Shown here: one piece after another, positions 53,561-64,000 of the stretch
Layout of the letters: each line of letters begins with the position of its first letter
Position numbering within the stretch: position 1 is the stretch's first letter
DNA from: Elysia crispata
Taxonomy: Eukaryota; Mollusca; Gastropoda; Plakobranchidae
Direction: 5' to 3'
Assembly (NCBI GenBank): GCA_033675545.1
Contig: JAWDGP010005328.1
Location: forward strand, 359,501 to 423,500
DNA length: 64,000 nucleotides
Program-made: the position numbers and the translations under genes
The notes under the pieces: generated by a model
Databases searched by the model: none
What the model was told of the DNA's origin: nothing
What the model saw: the letters and a program-made list of their open reading frames with translations, nothing else

Positions 53561-54198
53561 GAAAGAGCGGAAGACGCTAACACTGATATGAAGGGAGTGA
53601 GAGGGTGAGGGTAGAAAAGCTGACCTAAAGATAAGACGAAAAGCGGGCGAAATAGGATAATAACGAGATGCATAGAGAAAAAAAGACGGAGACTGATTTG
53701 AAGAAGGGTATTAGATCTAGATAAAAAAAGCAATGCAAGTTAAAGGCTTTAATAATAGTATTATTTTTTCGTCGCATTCCATCCAAATTAAGGAGACTTG
53801 TGATAGGACGGTATTGTCACGTTGTGTAAACCTTTTTTTAAAAAAATGAGAGAGAAAAGAAAGGAAATCTTTGTGCTAGGCCACTCCCAGCCCCTACCCT
53901 AGGAACACTCTGTATAACTATAACCAAGGCAATTGGCCGGAACGTCAAACAAAAATTAGGCCTAGTATTACTATCTAGGCGTTTAATTTGAACAGATAGT
54001 TCATCCTAGAACAAGCAGTTAATGAGGCATGAAGTTGTCAGAGTAACAAGCTTCAAACTTGACAAATTCCTTAAACCAAAGTCTCACGAGCGGGTCGTAA
54101 ATTGATGTTTAGTCGAGACCTTCATAAAGGCTCTTCTAATTTTTCTTTCTTTAAATTTACTTTTCTGGTTGCCTTACTTATGTGGCGGTTTCAAAAGA

Positions 54199-54201
54199 GA
54201 G

Positions 54202-54246
<45 letters not shown>
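54199..54246. repeat. (GATA)n-(GA)n microsatellite
   Basis: Several GATA units are followed by a GA run. Confidence 0.95.
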
Positions 54247-54250
<4 letters not shown>

Positions 54251-54759
54251 CATAAGTCGGAAATCGAAAATAATGGTGTACGCCCGCTACATGTTCTTTT
54301 CTAACAAAACATGATTAATAAGTTTCACCCAGCTATAATAGTTTCAGCATTAGCAATTAACTCACACTATCTTTGTTAGTACTTGTTATTCATACGTGAA
54401 CTCTATGCACGCGATGGTAAATATATTGTTCTTCACCTACCCTACACTTCTTGCACAATTTTTTTTAACAAATAAAGGAAAGCCTTGATGATGCCAACGA
54501 AACGGGACACGAACTTGAAGAGAAACAAAGGATGTTGATTCAGATTCGTTTCTCCCCCCCCCCCAAAAAAAAAAGCCCCATTGAGCTGTAAAATTATCAT
54601 TTTCATCAAGCGAGCCCGCAGACTTTTAACACTTCAGTCGAGGGGAAAAAATGTACATTTATTTTAGAAAGCTTTTGTTATAATAGGCATGAAAGGGAGA
54701 ATTTGAGACAATAATAATAAAGCAAGGGAAGTGAGGGACTCTACTGGACTTTACTAAAT

Positions 54760-55070
54760 GGTTGTTGCCCAGGCTAGTGTCGGACTGCCAGTGGTATTGT
54801 ACTCAGTACACCCCTCCCCGCCCTCTACCTCCCCCCCCCCTTTTTTTTCAGCAGCAGCTGATGGTCAGGATAACAGGCTTGTGTAAGGACAACAGTCGTG
54901 TCTGTTCTCACCTGCCTGCAACGGGGTCAAAGTAAAGGGCGCTTGTAATGGACCTGGTGCAGCGATTAAGACCCCGCTGCTAAATCATCTCATTCCTTAT
55001 TTGATCGCTTTGCCTGCATTTCCTTTGTTTTATGGCCACAAAAGCACGCAGTTTTCTTTTTCTTTTTGAG
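54760..55070. promoter_or_regulatory. Complex island, strong enhancer candidate
   Basis: Within 200 bp: CAGCTG (54855), GATAA (54869), CACCTG (54909), a DR1-like GGGTCAAAGTAAA (54924), CATTCC (54991) and TTTGTTTTATGGCC (about 55024). The sequence is GC-balanced and non-repetitive, bordered by C and T homopolymers. No coding frame. Confidence 0.33.
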
Positions 55071-55339
55071 AGGAGATTTACATTCTCTTCCCTCTCACCC
55101 AACCCCCCCCCCCTCTCTTTTTTTTACCCCTTTTTCCATACACTTATAAATCTTGGGGTGGCTAAAATATAAACTATCACCTTAGGAAGATTAAATAAAA
55201 ACAACAAAAATTATCTTACTATACTTATCATTCAACTTTCGAAATACAATTCATTCCGTAGAAAACCCGCGGGTCGAAAAAACAAGTTTCTAAAGCTCAA
55301 AGAGCCATCCCCCTTCTAATCCAGTAACTTAGGGATTAA

Positions 55340-55640
55340 TGTGCGTAGCCGTGCCACTCGGATCGTCTTCATTACAACAGTCCCGCTAGCCCTGGGTAGG
55401 GAGGAGCTTCTGTCCCAGAAGTGTTATAAATTGACTTGCAATGCTCAGTGGAATGTTAGGCTATCAGGGCAGCGGTGTGGCCGAGTCAAACGCCAGTTTT
55501 TCCACTCCTCTTTTCTTGATTACGGGTTACAAATTATGCAGGTGCTCAAAGTAAACAAAAGCGGAGGGCGGATATTTATTTTTGTTATGCTAAACATGCA
55601 TCGTGACATAGCCATATGGTTCATTTCTACGTTGGATGAA
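55340..55640. promoter_or_regulatory. Complex island with TEAD, Runx-like, POU-like and Fox sites
   Basis: GGAATG (55450), GGTGTGGCC (about 55474), AAATTATGCA (about 55531) and GTAAACAAA (55551). A 120-codon plus frame begins at a GTG here but has no family resemblance. Confidence 0.3.
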
Positions 55641-55817
55641 AACTATACAGACCCTAATTATGTTTCAGTTCGACCAAACTATTACGTGTACAGCCAAGTC
55701 TGATGAAATAAGTGAGAGACTGCTCTCTTCAAATTTTCCTTTACAATTTCACAGTAAAACAGAGCAGCATCGCTTGAAAACAATCTTGCAAACGCTTGGA
55801 TTTCAGGAGAGATATGA

Positions 55818-55887
55818 GACATACAAAAAGAGATACCTATATAGCAACAGAACAGACATACAAAAAGAGATACCTATATAGCAACAG
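55818..55887. repeat. Perfect 33-bp tandem copy, period 37
   Basis: A block beginning GACATACAAAAAGAG and ending TAGCAACAG occurs at 55818-55850 and identically at 55855-55887. The perfect identity points to a recent duplication. Confidence 0.9.
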
Positions 55888-56670
55888 GATAAGAGAGTAA
55901 ATCTATCTAGAAAGGCAAGCTTAAAAGTAAGTCCGCCTTAATATAAAACCTATCCCCCATACACAGTTACATACCCTTTCCTTTTCCTTTAATTCCTAGC
56001 CATGGCCATGCTGAGAATTCCACAGAGAATTATTGGGAGCCAGACACAAAAGACATGATAAAAGTACAAAGACAACCTGGAAAATATGCATATACAGTAC
56101 AAGGCAAGCAAGGGATAAATATGGCCAACTCAATACCTAACATACTTTGTTTTGCAAATGACCACGCTTCGACACAAGACAGGACCACTAAATACTACTA
56201 ACTCAATATCAGATGTATTTTGTTTTGCAAATGAACACTATATCTTATCACAAAGTTAGTTGTTACACATCACGCCGATCCCACCAGGAAAACAGAGGAG
56301 CTCAGCAAAATTGTAAAGTAATTATTGTTATCAGAGGAATCCGAGGCGGATGGTATAACTATGTTTTATGTTTCTTCACTTTAGAGTTATTCATGACCGT
56401 CTTCTCGTGCCGTCTGTTGATCGAATGGGCTTGTAAAAAGTAATTTGTTTACAGATAAACATAACCACAGCTATGTAATGTTTCGACCTCTGAGTCACTT
56501 AAGAAAACTAAAAGTAGGGTACAATAGAACTGCAGTGATAGTACGTCTGATATAAATCAGAGAAATGAGTAATAATTATGTTTTGGTGGAAGACGTTAAA
56601 ATAGAAGAGTTGACCAAGGAATAAGGTCAGCAATTTAAATCTGGGGAACCGACTTACGTAAAATTAAATG

Positions 56671-56679
56671 ATGATGATG

Positions 56680-56744
<65 letters not shown>
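56671..56744. repeat. (GAT)4-(ATT)n microsatellite
   Basis: Four GAT units run into an ATT array of about 60 bp. Confidence 0.95.
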
Positions 56745-56745
<1 letters not shown>

Positions 56746-57289
56746 GCCTGTTAGTTTTCCATAAAACAATACAAAATTTCAGAGGAAATTAAAAGAACAA
56801 GAAATTAAGCTGCAACAAAATCTCAAGCCAACTGATTTTTCCAAAAGAGAAAGGAAAAAAATGTAGCTTAGTCTTGAACTATGTTTAACCAATTTGGGGT
56901 CAGCGGTTTATAACGGTTTTTGTTTGCTGCTTTTTTTTTTTTTTTTTTGTGGGGGTGTTTTTTGCGGGAAACTCACGACTGCGTTTTGTCCCTGTTTGCT
57001 TTGTATTTCAATATTTTGATACGATTTTTCCCTACAAATTTTTAATAGAACCCTATGAGATAATTCATTGGTGAGAGTCAGCTCGTGGAACTCTCTTTGT
57101 GTATGCGGCCCGAGTTATTGGGAAAGAAAGTATAATTATAATGCTTATCCCTGTCAGTATCACTCATTCCGAGGGAGTGCTTTGGGATACCTAAAGTAAA
57201 GTAAAATTCTTAATATTGCTATATCGGTCCCACGAAACGTGCACATTAGAAAAATCCGTTCTAAAAATTCAAACTTTTGATTCAAAGGT

Positions 57290-57600
57290 AAATTGTAAGA
57301 TAAGAGTAACGTAGTGACTCACATTGCGTTTCACTGGCATTCTTTATCCGATTAATGTTTATTGTGTGCTTGCCTGGATTTGTAAGAATGGTTCATATAA
57401 TGGTGAGGAAAATCAGAGGCTTTTGGCAAGTCCATGTAAAACAGCTTAGCCGGTCGTAAATCAACCTTTTTCATCCACGACAAATAAGTTTCCGTTGGAA
57501 CGAAGCGACACAAAACCATTTTCTTCTATTATGTCGCTGCGTCACTCGTTTGAAAATGTTTCATCATTTTCGCAATCCGTTAAACCGTTGCATTTGTTAA
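57290..57600. promoter_or_regulatory. Complex island with AP-1/C/EBP-like pair
   Basis: TGACTCA (57315) is followed by ATTGCG, then GATTAATGTTTATTG (Fox/homeodomain-like). Unique sequence without coding evidence. Confidence 0.25.
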
Positions 57601-58005
57601 CAAAATTAACCAAAAGCAGAATGAGTATTTTAACCATACTGGAAAATTAACTAGCAAACTGCTCAAAGTTTACAATTCTCGTGATGAATTTTACCATGGT
57701 CTTACTTACCATATCCATAACCTGATAACGCATCAGGCAAAACTCAAGTATCTGAGAAGACAAGCCGTGGAATTCTTTAGTCATGGTGCTAACTGACAAA
57801 CGAGCCAATCCAGGTGTTAGTTGTTACAGACTTTTGCCATGGCTGTCATTACCAGGCGAAGCTAAATACATGATATAGTCTATATATAAATCAAGATTAT
57901 GTTCCCATTTTGCTTGAACATAATCAGTTACATTAGGTTCAGTCCGGAGGAGTTCGAAAGGCAGCCACGGTTCAACCCCAAGGGCAAGTGACATGTTATG
58001 TGACC

Positions 58006-58104
58006 TTTAGCGAACCCTGACATTCGCAACCATGTACCTTTTTCAAGGTATACGGCACAGCTTCTGTAGTAAAAGCCTATGGAATATAACATTACTCAAG
58101 AGGA
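58006..58104 (+). repeat. Dispersed 100-bp repeat, copy 1
   Basis: This block begins TTTAGCG, contains GACATTCGCAA, GGCACAGCTTCTGTAGT and GGAATATAACATT, and matches 63901-64000 in the same orientation with about nine substitutions and one indel. There is no coding potential. Similarity fades left of TTTAGCG. The right boundary is unknown because copy 2 is cut by the window end. Confidence 0.85.
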
Positions 58105-60550
58105 TATATACTATCAGCGCTAACCTTTTTACTTCATTCATTTAAAAAATCTTGGATTCACACACTTGTTAACCGGTGGTTTTTTTTTATTATTTGTTGC
58201 TTTTTTCTTTCTTTTGCTGATTTTAATCTTATTTTTTAATCTACGATCAGTTACATTTTCAACAACAATAACTTTCACAAATGTTTTATATCAATGTACT
58301 TAATATTCGCGATCAGCAATGTTAATAAAATACACATCAGACGGCTTCACCGTTTTGGCGAACAAATCTTTACTTAGATCTATGATATGCTATGCCGAGA
58401 CAGAATTTTCTTTTTGAAGGTAATATTCATTCATTTACCTATATCTGAACATGGAAGCTTGCACAACACATCTATGACTATAATAATAATAATTGCTCGT
58501 AAACCAAGTACAAAAAAAAATTGCGGTAAGAGATGGCCATCCTTGCCTGTGTAAAAGAAGAAAGCAGTTGAAAAGAAACAAACCAAAATCTGTTCGTGCA
58601 ATTTTCACGTTAAAGCCGTTTCATTTGTTCAACTCTTGATAGCAGTCAACCATAGGCCCTATGAGCTTGAACCAATATTCCCCATGGTCAATTTTTTTTT
58701 AAAATCTGCTGAATACATTCTTCTGACTCCAAGAAAGACAACAGCCAGTTAGATTTTAGACTTATAAGATATAATACAGTTTATAAACAAAAAAAAAAAC
58801 TGACTGATAAAATATTAAGCATTGTCTTATTACCTGAAACAACTTGGGTTTCATGGAGATATATTCCATGACTGCTCCCGAAGTCTTTTCAGATCACAAG
58901 TTTGAAAAAATGTTACTTATAAATGAACGTGAAGGATACACATTTAAATTCGAATGGTAATAAGAAAAAAATTGACAAACAAGCTCCTATCCCGAATCTG
59001 AACCATCCACCTTCAAAAAGCCTGAACTGCAAACTCGAACCCTGTGTCAAATTTTTCAATGACAAAAGGAGGCTTAAAAAGAGAATGTGGGTTTTTTTTA
59101 ATTATGTTAAATACCTATAATTATGTATTTCTATATTTTCCATCATACAATATAAAAAAACAATGAAACAAAATAATACACTGAGATTTAGTTTCTTTGT
59201 AAAATTTACCTGCATCTAGCTTCAAGCAAAGGGTTTTAGATTAAATGAGAGAGAAAAAAGTATACTGAACTGATTTGATTTTGCTTCTCAGATTCTTGAT
59301 GTCAATTTCTTACTTAATACCAGTAGACTTATAAAAGAGACAATCTATCACTCTTGTATTTCTTTCCCTCATTCCCTGTATTTACATTTGAAAACCTGAT
59401 TTGCACCTTGATCACTTTAAAATCTCCCAATCCAGACATGGTTACCTAGATTTTAGGCACGGAAAGAGAATTCTCAGAAAATAGCTCCAGTGCTTTAAAA
59501 TCCAAAGTCTTGAATGTTAGAAAAAAAAAAAGCAAGAACAAAGAAAAAAAAAACAACCCTGAACTATTGATTCTATTGAGCGTTTATTTCCCACACTAAA
59601 AGCACACAAAACGTTACTTCTTCCTTACCTCTCTTTCTTCTGTGCTTCCTTCTCTTTACTCTTAAGTTCACTGTTCGGGACTTGATGCACTGTATAAAAC
59701 AGAATAAATTATGTTAAACTTATTATAATCTCAATAACCATGTTTCCAAGAGTATAATTATCTCTCATCCTCTATTGCCCCAAAAGTATCCTAAATCAAA
59801 ATAGCCAAAGTGCAATACCTCAATGATAATGGCATTAATTATTTTTAAATAACAGTATTCATTAATTAAGTTAAATATAGCCATAAAATAAACGTATCAA
59901 TTTAACGCTGTAAAGTTATATATGACCTTTAAAACAATCAACATAGGAAGACAAAGCAATTTTTTTTTACTCTTTTCAATGTATGAACTAAATATGCTTT
60001 TTAGTATCCAAAGAATCTAGCACCAAGATTGATGGTTACATAAGCTCCTTCACAACAATTTTTTAACAAAAAAAATTTAAAAAAAAAAACCATTTTCCTT
60101 TCTGCGACATAAACCGAAGTTAGGCTACATCCCTGTGAACAACTGAATTCAGATTCATTGCAACTTAATTGTTTTTAAACTTAAATCAGAAATAACTATA
60201 AAAATAAGAAAACCCATATGTTCATTTAATTGTAAAACATATATTGGCTAAGATCAAAAGACATGCAAGAAGCATCAAAATTTAATGCTGATGTGCAGTC
60301 CATTTGTAAAAGCTATGCCCCTATTTCAGCCCTAATCAAAATAGGCCAAGATATTTCCTTGTTCTTGTAGATCTAGACTTTGGTAAAGATTATAATATAA
60401 TTTCCAAAAATTGCAAGTTCAAGGCAAAAGAATCTAAAAGTACTTCTGCTATTCGAGCAAATAATTCTTATCACACAATGAGTGCTGACTTTGAGTGTAC
60501 TTTTTTCCATAAAATCAAGATCTATGGGATCAAAATTTAGACCTTGATCT
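58105..60550. other. Non-coding DNA apart from the 59.6-kb exon candidate
   Basis: AT-rich with A/T homopolymers. Apart from the splice-flanked 61-nt block I see no exon, RNA gene or repeat. Confidence 0.5.
59629..59689 (-). other. Isolated splice-flanked exon candidate (possible PALS1 5' exon)
   Basis: On the minus strand, TTTTATACAG precedes a 61-nt block beginning TGCATCAAG, which ends AGAG before GTAAGG; both splice sites are strong. It has no ATG. Two frames are open. One encodes a Lys/Glu-rich peptide (QVPNSELKSKEKEAQ) but ends with two leftover bases and cannot join the PALS1 exons. The other is very basic, leaves one base and would join the 39005 exon in phase. It is either a 5' UTR exon of a long PALS1 transcript or an exon of an unrecognised gene. 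Confidence 0.4.
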
Positions 60551-60559
60551 CATAGATCT

Positions 60560-61540
60560 AAGTTCATCCATATCTAGATCTAGTAAGTGCTGAAGTGCTG
60601 AGATGTAGGACTAGCAGATTGCTACATTATAAATGCTTATAAATGCATTCAGGTTTTTACTAATTGCCACATTTTCTCAGCAACTTTTGCCTTATTTCTA
60701 TTTGGTATTAAATTTTTTATTGTCATTTTTTTTTCTCTACTTCAAGATATTTGGTTGGTCTGTAAACATAAATCCATACCACAATAACCTAGAAAAATGT
60801 AACTGAAAAATATACATTTAGGCCCTATAATTATTAAAATTAGTATTTTTACAGTGTTTAACTTTAATTAAAATGTTAATGATTCATCATCAATTGCATC
60901 TCCTCTTTTAAACAAAGACTGAACAGGTCTAGAATTACTAAGGTACTGTGTTTTAGATTTATGCAATAGGGTATAAATATGTTCCATATAGAGAACTTTG
61001 AATCAAGATCTATAGAGTCTGAAATGAGTAGAGAAAAGCAATCGGATCACCTGATGAAATGGTTGACTAGCTTTAAACATTGGCAATGTTTTGAGGTCAG
61101 CGTTGAGTGATTGAGTACCGACATCTTAATCTATAAAATAAAATATAAATTACTTTTTATATAGACCTAGATCTACATCTAGATTTATCTACGCTTTTAA
61201 GTTTTAAAACTGAAGACGAAAAGTACTCAGTCTAATTTTAAATCCATATTTATTATTCAACTAGATCTAGATCTAGACCCATAAGTGTGTGATAATGATA
61301 GTAATAAAAATTGAAACAGATCTTCTAGACCTAGATCTAGATAATTAGATCTATAGATCTACATATAGATTCTCAGATCTAGGCCTAGATGTATGATGAT
61401 GTAGATCTAGATCTAGTATTATGATCTAAATCTACAGTACTACCTTTTCTCTCAGATTAATAACCTAGGATCTAGAATCTAGATTTCTAGATCTAGACTA
61501 GTTCTAGATCTTGATCCAGATTTCTAGACTCTAGTCTTTT
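60560..61540. repeat. CTAGAT/AGATCT-rich degenerate hexamer tract
   Basis: More than a dozen CTAGATCT-type blocks are scattered through 1 kb, densest at 61160-61520, next to the promoter candidate at 61.8 kb. Otherwise this stretch is AT-rich and has no exon I can support. Confidence 0.8.
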
Positions 61541-61776
61541 TTTTTTTCCTTAAATTTGACAACATTTTCAAAGTGAAAAGCATTTTTTTTTATCCTCATT
61601 GATATTTATAAGCTGTCCTTAAAATAACATTTTTTTTTTTTGGTACTGTCAGTGTTACAAAGGCTCAAAGCGTTAAAAGTTAGTGCGTACAAGTAACTGC
61701 TACAAGTTACAAAGCCAGACTAGATCTAGATCCAGCTTTTCAAATAGAAAAGTTGACTATATGACAATGTCTTTAC

Positions 61777-62039
61777 CTCTTAAGATTGTTAAATTAAGAT
61801 TCAGTAGCCGTGGTCAATAATAAGATTTCGCCGACTCCGGCAATCACAGAGGCACATCCAAGCTTCGCAGGTGAATGCAAATTGAAATAGTGAAGCCTGC
61901 TATGCAAAATGGCGGCGTCAATGAAAACAAGGCTTGAAGAGTGTGTCGCTTCCAGCCCAAGCAAATACAAACAACAAATTCTCACGGCTCCCATACCTAA
62001 TAAGCATATAATAGCTCTCTGATTAAATCAAAGCTTACC
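61777..62039 (-). promoter_or_regulatory. CpG-containing promoter candidate with YY1 site and two minus-strand first-exon donors
   Basis: This stretch is richer in G, C and CpG than its surroundings. CAAAATGGCGGC at 61905-61916 is an excellent YY1 consensus, common just around transcription starts. Two good minus-strand donors lie here: AGAG|GTAAAG after 61777 and TTCAG|GTAAGC after 62039. They fit alternative non-coding first exons that could splice to the exon at 59629-59689. On the plus strand an ATG at 61909 opens 36 codons starting MAAS, but no donor follows before the stop. Confidence 0.4.
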
Positions 62040-63163
62040 TGAAGGAATAATTTTGTTGTCGGATTATGAACTTAAATGGGGTTACTTACACGATTTCACT
62101 TAACACGCAATCGTTTTAGTAGATATTATAGGAATCAATGTCACTTCCTTGTTAGGGGAAATAAAAGATCACAATTTGAACAAAAGCAATCTAATTGTAG
62201 TGACTTCCCTTGTCAACTGTACACCTTCCATGGTGTGAGTGAACAGTATGATGTACTCGATAAGTAACATTTAAAAATATCTTTAAAGAAATTTATAGAT
62301 AAGACGGATCAGAATATAAAATATGGTTGATATAATACCGTTAAGTGAACTTCATTGAGCAGTTTAAGTGGTTTAATGTCTTTATAACAATACATTTTTT
62401 AATTCTCTTCTCATCAAGTTTTTTGCTACTAAAATTATTTGAAAGTTTAGTGCGTATTTCACTGGATCTCATGTAATGTCAGAATCGCTCATAAGTTTAA
62501 CACTCTCTCTGCTCACTCTGACACCTTGTTAAGTCGAATTCTTAAACGGCAATGTTTGGCCAAGGTCTACATCACTGTGACAAATGAATAAAGAATATAG
62601 CTAGACATCATTTTTATGGGATCATTAGTGATCAGTCATCAGGTTGTGGATGTTTGAATATCACCATCGCTATGAAGAGGAAAAAAAGGAAGCGACGGAA
62701 ATGTAATCAGTGGAAAGATTGATGAGAATATCCTGGACAAAAAGAAACGCTACTGAAGATGAGCTACCGTTAGCAGGACTGTATCGCACACTGAGGAAAA
62801 CAACCAGATAAGATAATTAACAATTTTTCGACTACGCCAATAGAAAAAAAAAACGTGGTTTGAAAGAATTTATAACTTTTGTGGACAAAAAAAATTGAGA
62901 AAAAAGGAAAGAAAAAATATGTGAGAATAAAGAGCAACATATCGATAATCTCAATGCATTCATATTAACCATAAAACTTAAGGGGATGTAAAATAACAAA
63001 CCTATCCACTGGCTAAGAATAAAGCGATTTAGAGGACCATGTCCGCCGATGGATGTAACAGGCATAGCACATGTAGAAGAAAAAGAAGTGATTTTTCATA
63101 AAATCAAAAGCCGATGGTTATGACCTCTATGTCTTTTCCAGAGATCATTCCACGTGAAAGACG

Positions 63164-63165
<2 letters not shown>
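62040..63165. other. Upstream of the 61.8-kb promoter candidate, no gene seen
   Basis: Unique AT-rich DNA. A plus frame of 63 codons (62076-62267) and a minus frame of 77 codons (62832-63065) have no family resemblance or splice context. Confidence 0.5.
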
Positions 63166-63168
<3 letters not shown>

Positions 63169-63241
<73 letters not shown>

Positions 63242-63250
63242 GAAAAAAAA
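63169..63250. repeat. (GA)n microsatellite with A-rich tail
   Basis: About 70 bp of GA, then AAAGAGAGAAAG, an A12 run and G9 (63255-63263). Confidence 0.97.
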
Positions 63251-63639
63251 AAAAGGGGGGGGGGTGATTAGAGGAGATAAAACAAGCAACCACCAAAAGT
63301 TGATCCTGTAAGTACCAAAATGTTCTCGGCTGATTACTTACAAACACTAGCAATAGGTAGGAAATATTTAATTGGATATTTGAAAATCAGAGAACACTAT
63401 TTTTTCGCTTGAAGTCTTTGACGAAAGGGTTTCAGTGACGACATACAAAGTACTCTGCTATATTATCAAAAGTACCTGCGGTGATAATTTCTATTGCAGG
63501 AATCAATATTGATCTGTCCTTTAAATATCTTGGCTGGACCTCTGAAAATAACAAGTTATCGAAGATTGAGAAGAAAACTGTTACGTGTCAGTAGGCCTAA
63601 TTATTGAAGAAGATTGCAAATGTGAATTATCTAAACTAT

Positions 63640-63806
63640 TGTGTGTTATCCTTTCATTCTCTTTTCTTTTTGCTTGCTTGTTTTTGTTTTGCTTTGCTTG
63701 TTTTGTTGTTTTTTGTTTTCCTTTTGTGCTGTTTTGTTTTTTGTTTTGTTTTTTTTTGTTTTTTTTTGGGGGGGAGGTTCTTGGGGGAAAAGGGGGGGGG
63801 GGGGGA
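63640..63806. repeat. T-rich tract followed by G runs (possible G-quadruplex)
   Basis: TTTTG/TTTGC repeats lead into G7 (63768), G5 (63783) and G14 (63792), enough guanine runs for a quadruplex. ORFs in all frames here are compositional artefacts. Confidence 0.85.
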
Positions 63807-63900
63807 GGAGTCTTTTTGTTCTCTTCCTCGATTTTGTATACACAAGAAGCTAATGTTTTATTCACTGCAGGTTCTACAGAACGATGAAATTGCATTAATT

Positions 63901-64000
63901 TTTAGCGTACTTTGACATTCGCAAATATGTACCTTTTTTCAAGGTATTCGGCACAGCTTCTGTAGTAAAAGCCTAAGGAATATAACATTGCTCAAGGGGA
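63901..64000 (+). repeat. Dispersed 100-bp repeat, copy 2 (cut by window end)
   Basis: It is about 90% identical to 58006-58104 and in the same orientation. It begins at TTTAGCG and is still similar at the final base of the window, so the full repeat unit is longer than 100 bp. Confidence 0.85.

Noticed and set aside
55341..55703. 120-codon plus-strand frame
   Set aside because: Starts with GTG, has no recognisable family, no splice context, and overlaps a GC-balanced island more likely regulatory.
57950..57980. GGTTCAACCCC resembling a tRNA B box
   Set aside because: No A box or cloverleaf could be drawn around it.
61909..62020. MAAS... plus-strand frame of 36 codons with good start context
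   Set aside because: The ATGGCGGC is explained by a YY1 site; the frame ends without a plausible donor.

Overview
The window is eukaryotic nuclear DNA from an animal. It is AT-rich, with split genes, GT-AG introns of roughly 0.1-2 kb, abundant microsatellites and no operons. Three conserved metazoan genes can be read exon by exon from homology and splice signals. The protein features together with the many CTAGAT/AGATCT hexamer tracts suggest a lophotrochozoan, perhaps a gastropod mollusc. That placement is an inference and is not proven here.

Layout: (1) 591-8704, minus strand: the first 11 coding exons of a FANCM/Mph1-type DNA helicase-translocase; the rest of the gene lies beyond the left edge. 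(2) 8705-11702: spacer between divergent genes, with CTAGAT-rich DNA, a CpG-containing promoter candidate, a 242-bp MITE with a perfect 8-bp target duplication, and a microsatellite-headed dispersed repeat. (3) 11703/11840-19870, plus strand: a complete TRNT1 CCA-adding enzyme gene with a mitochondrial-type leader and an internal start. (4) 19871-28362: gene-free DNA between convergent 3' ends, with a possible piggyBac-like MITE. (5) 28363-39005, minus strand: a PALS1/MPP5/Stardust MAGUK scaffold in 17 recognised coding exons, with an N-terminal region much longer than in vertebrates; its 5' start is not settled. (6) 39006-64000: about 25 kb with no firmly identified gene. It holds a CpG-rich promoter candidate at 40.65 kb beside a possible small two-exon gene, very large triplet microsatellites (43.7-56.7 kb), several GC-richer complex islands that look like regulatory DNA, a good isolated minus-strand exon at 59.6 kb, a promoter candidate at 61.8-62.0 kb, and two copies of a dispersed 100-bp repeat, the second cut by the window end.

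The three genes act in unrelated processes (replication-fork repair, tRNA 3'-end maturation, apical polarity), so their adjacency probably reflects genome layout rather than shared function. I did not find a convincing new multi-gene system. The most interesting items are the MITE, the 13-bp direct repeats around a 0.73-kb TTA array, the repeat pair at 58.0 and 63.9 kb, the possible small gene beside PALS1, and the extended PALS1 N-terminus.
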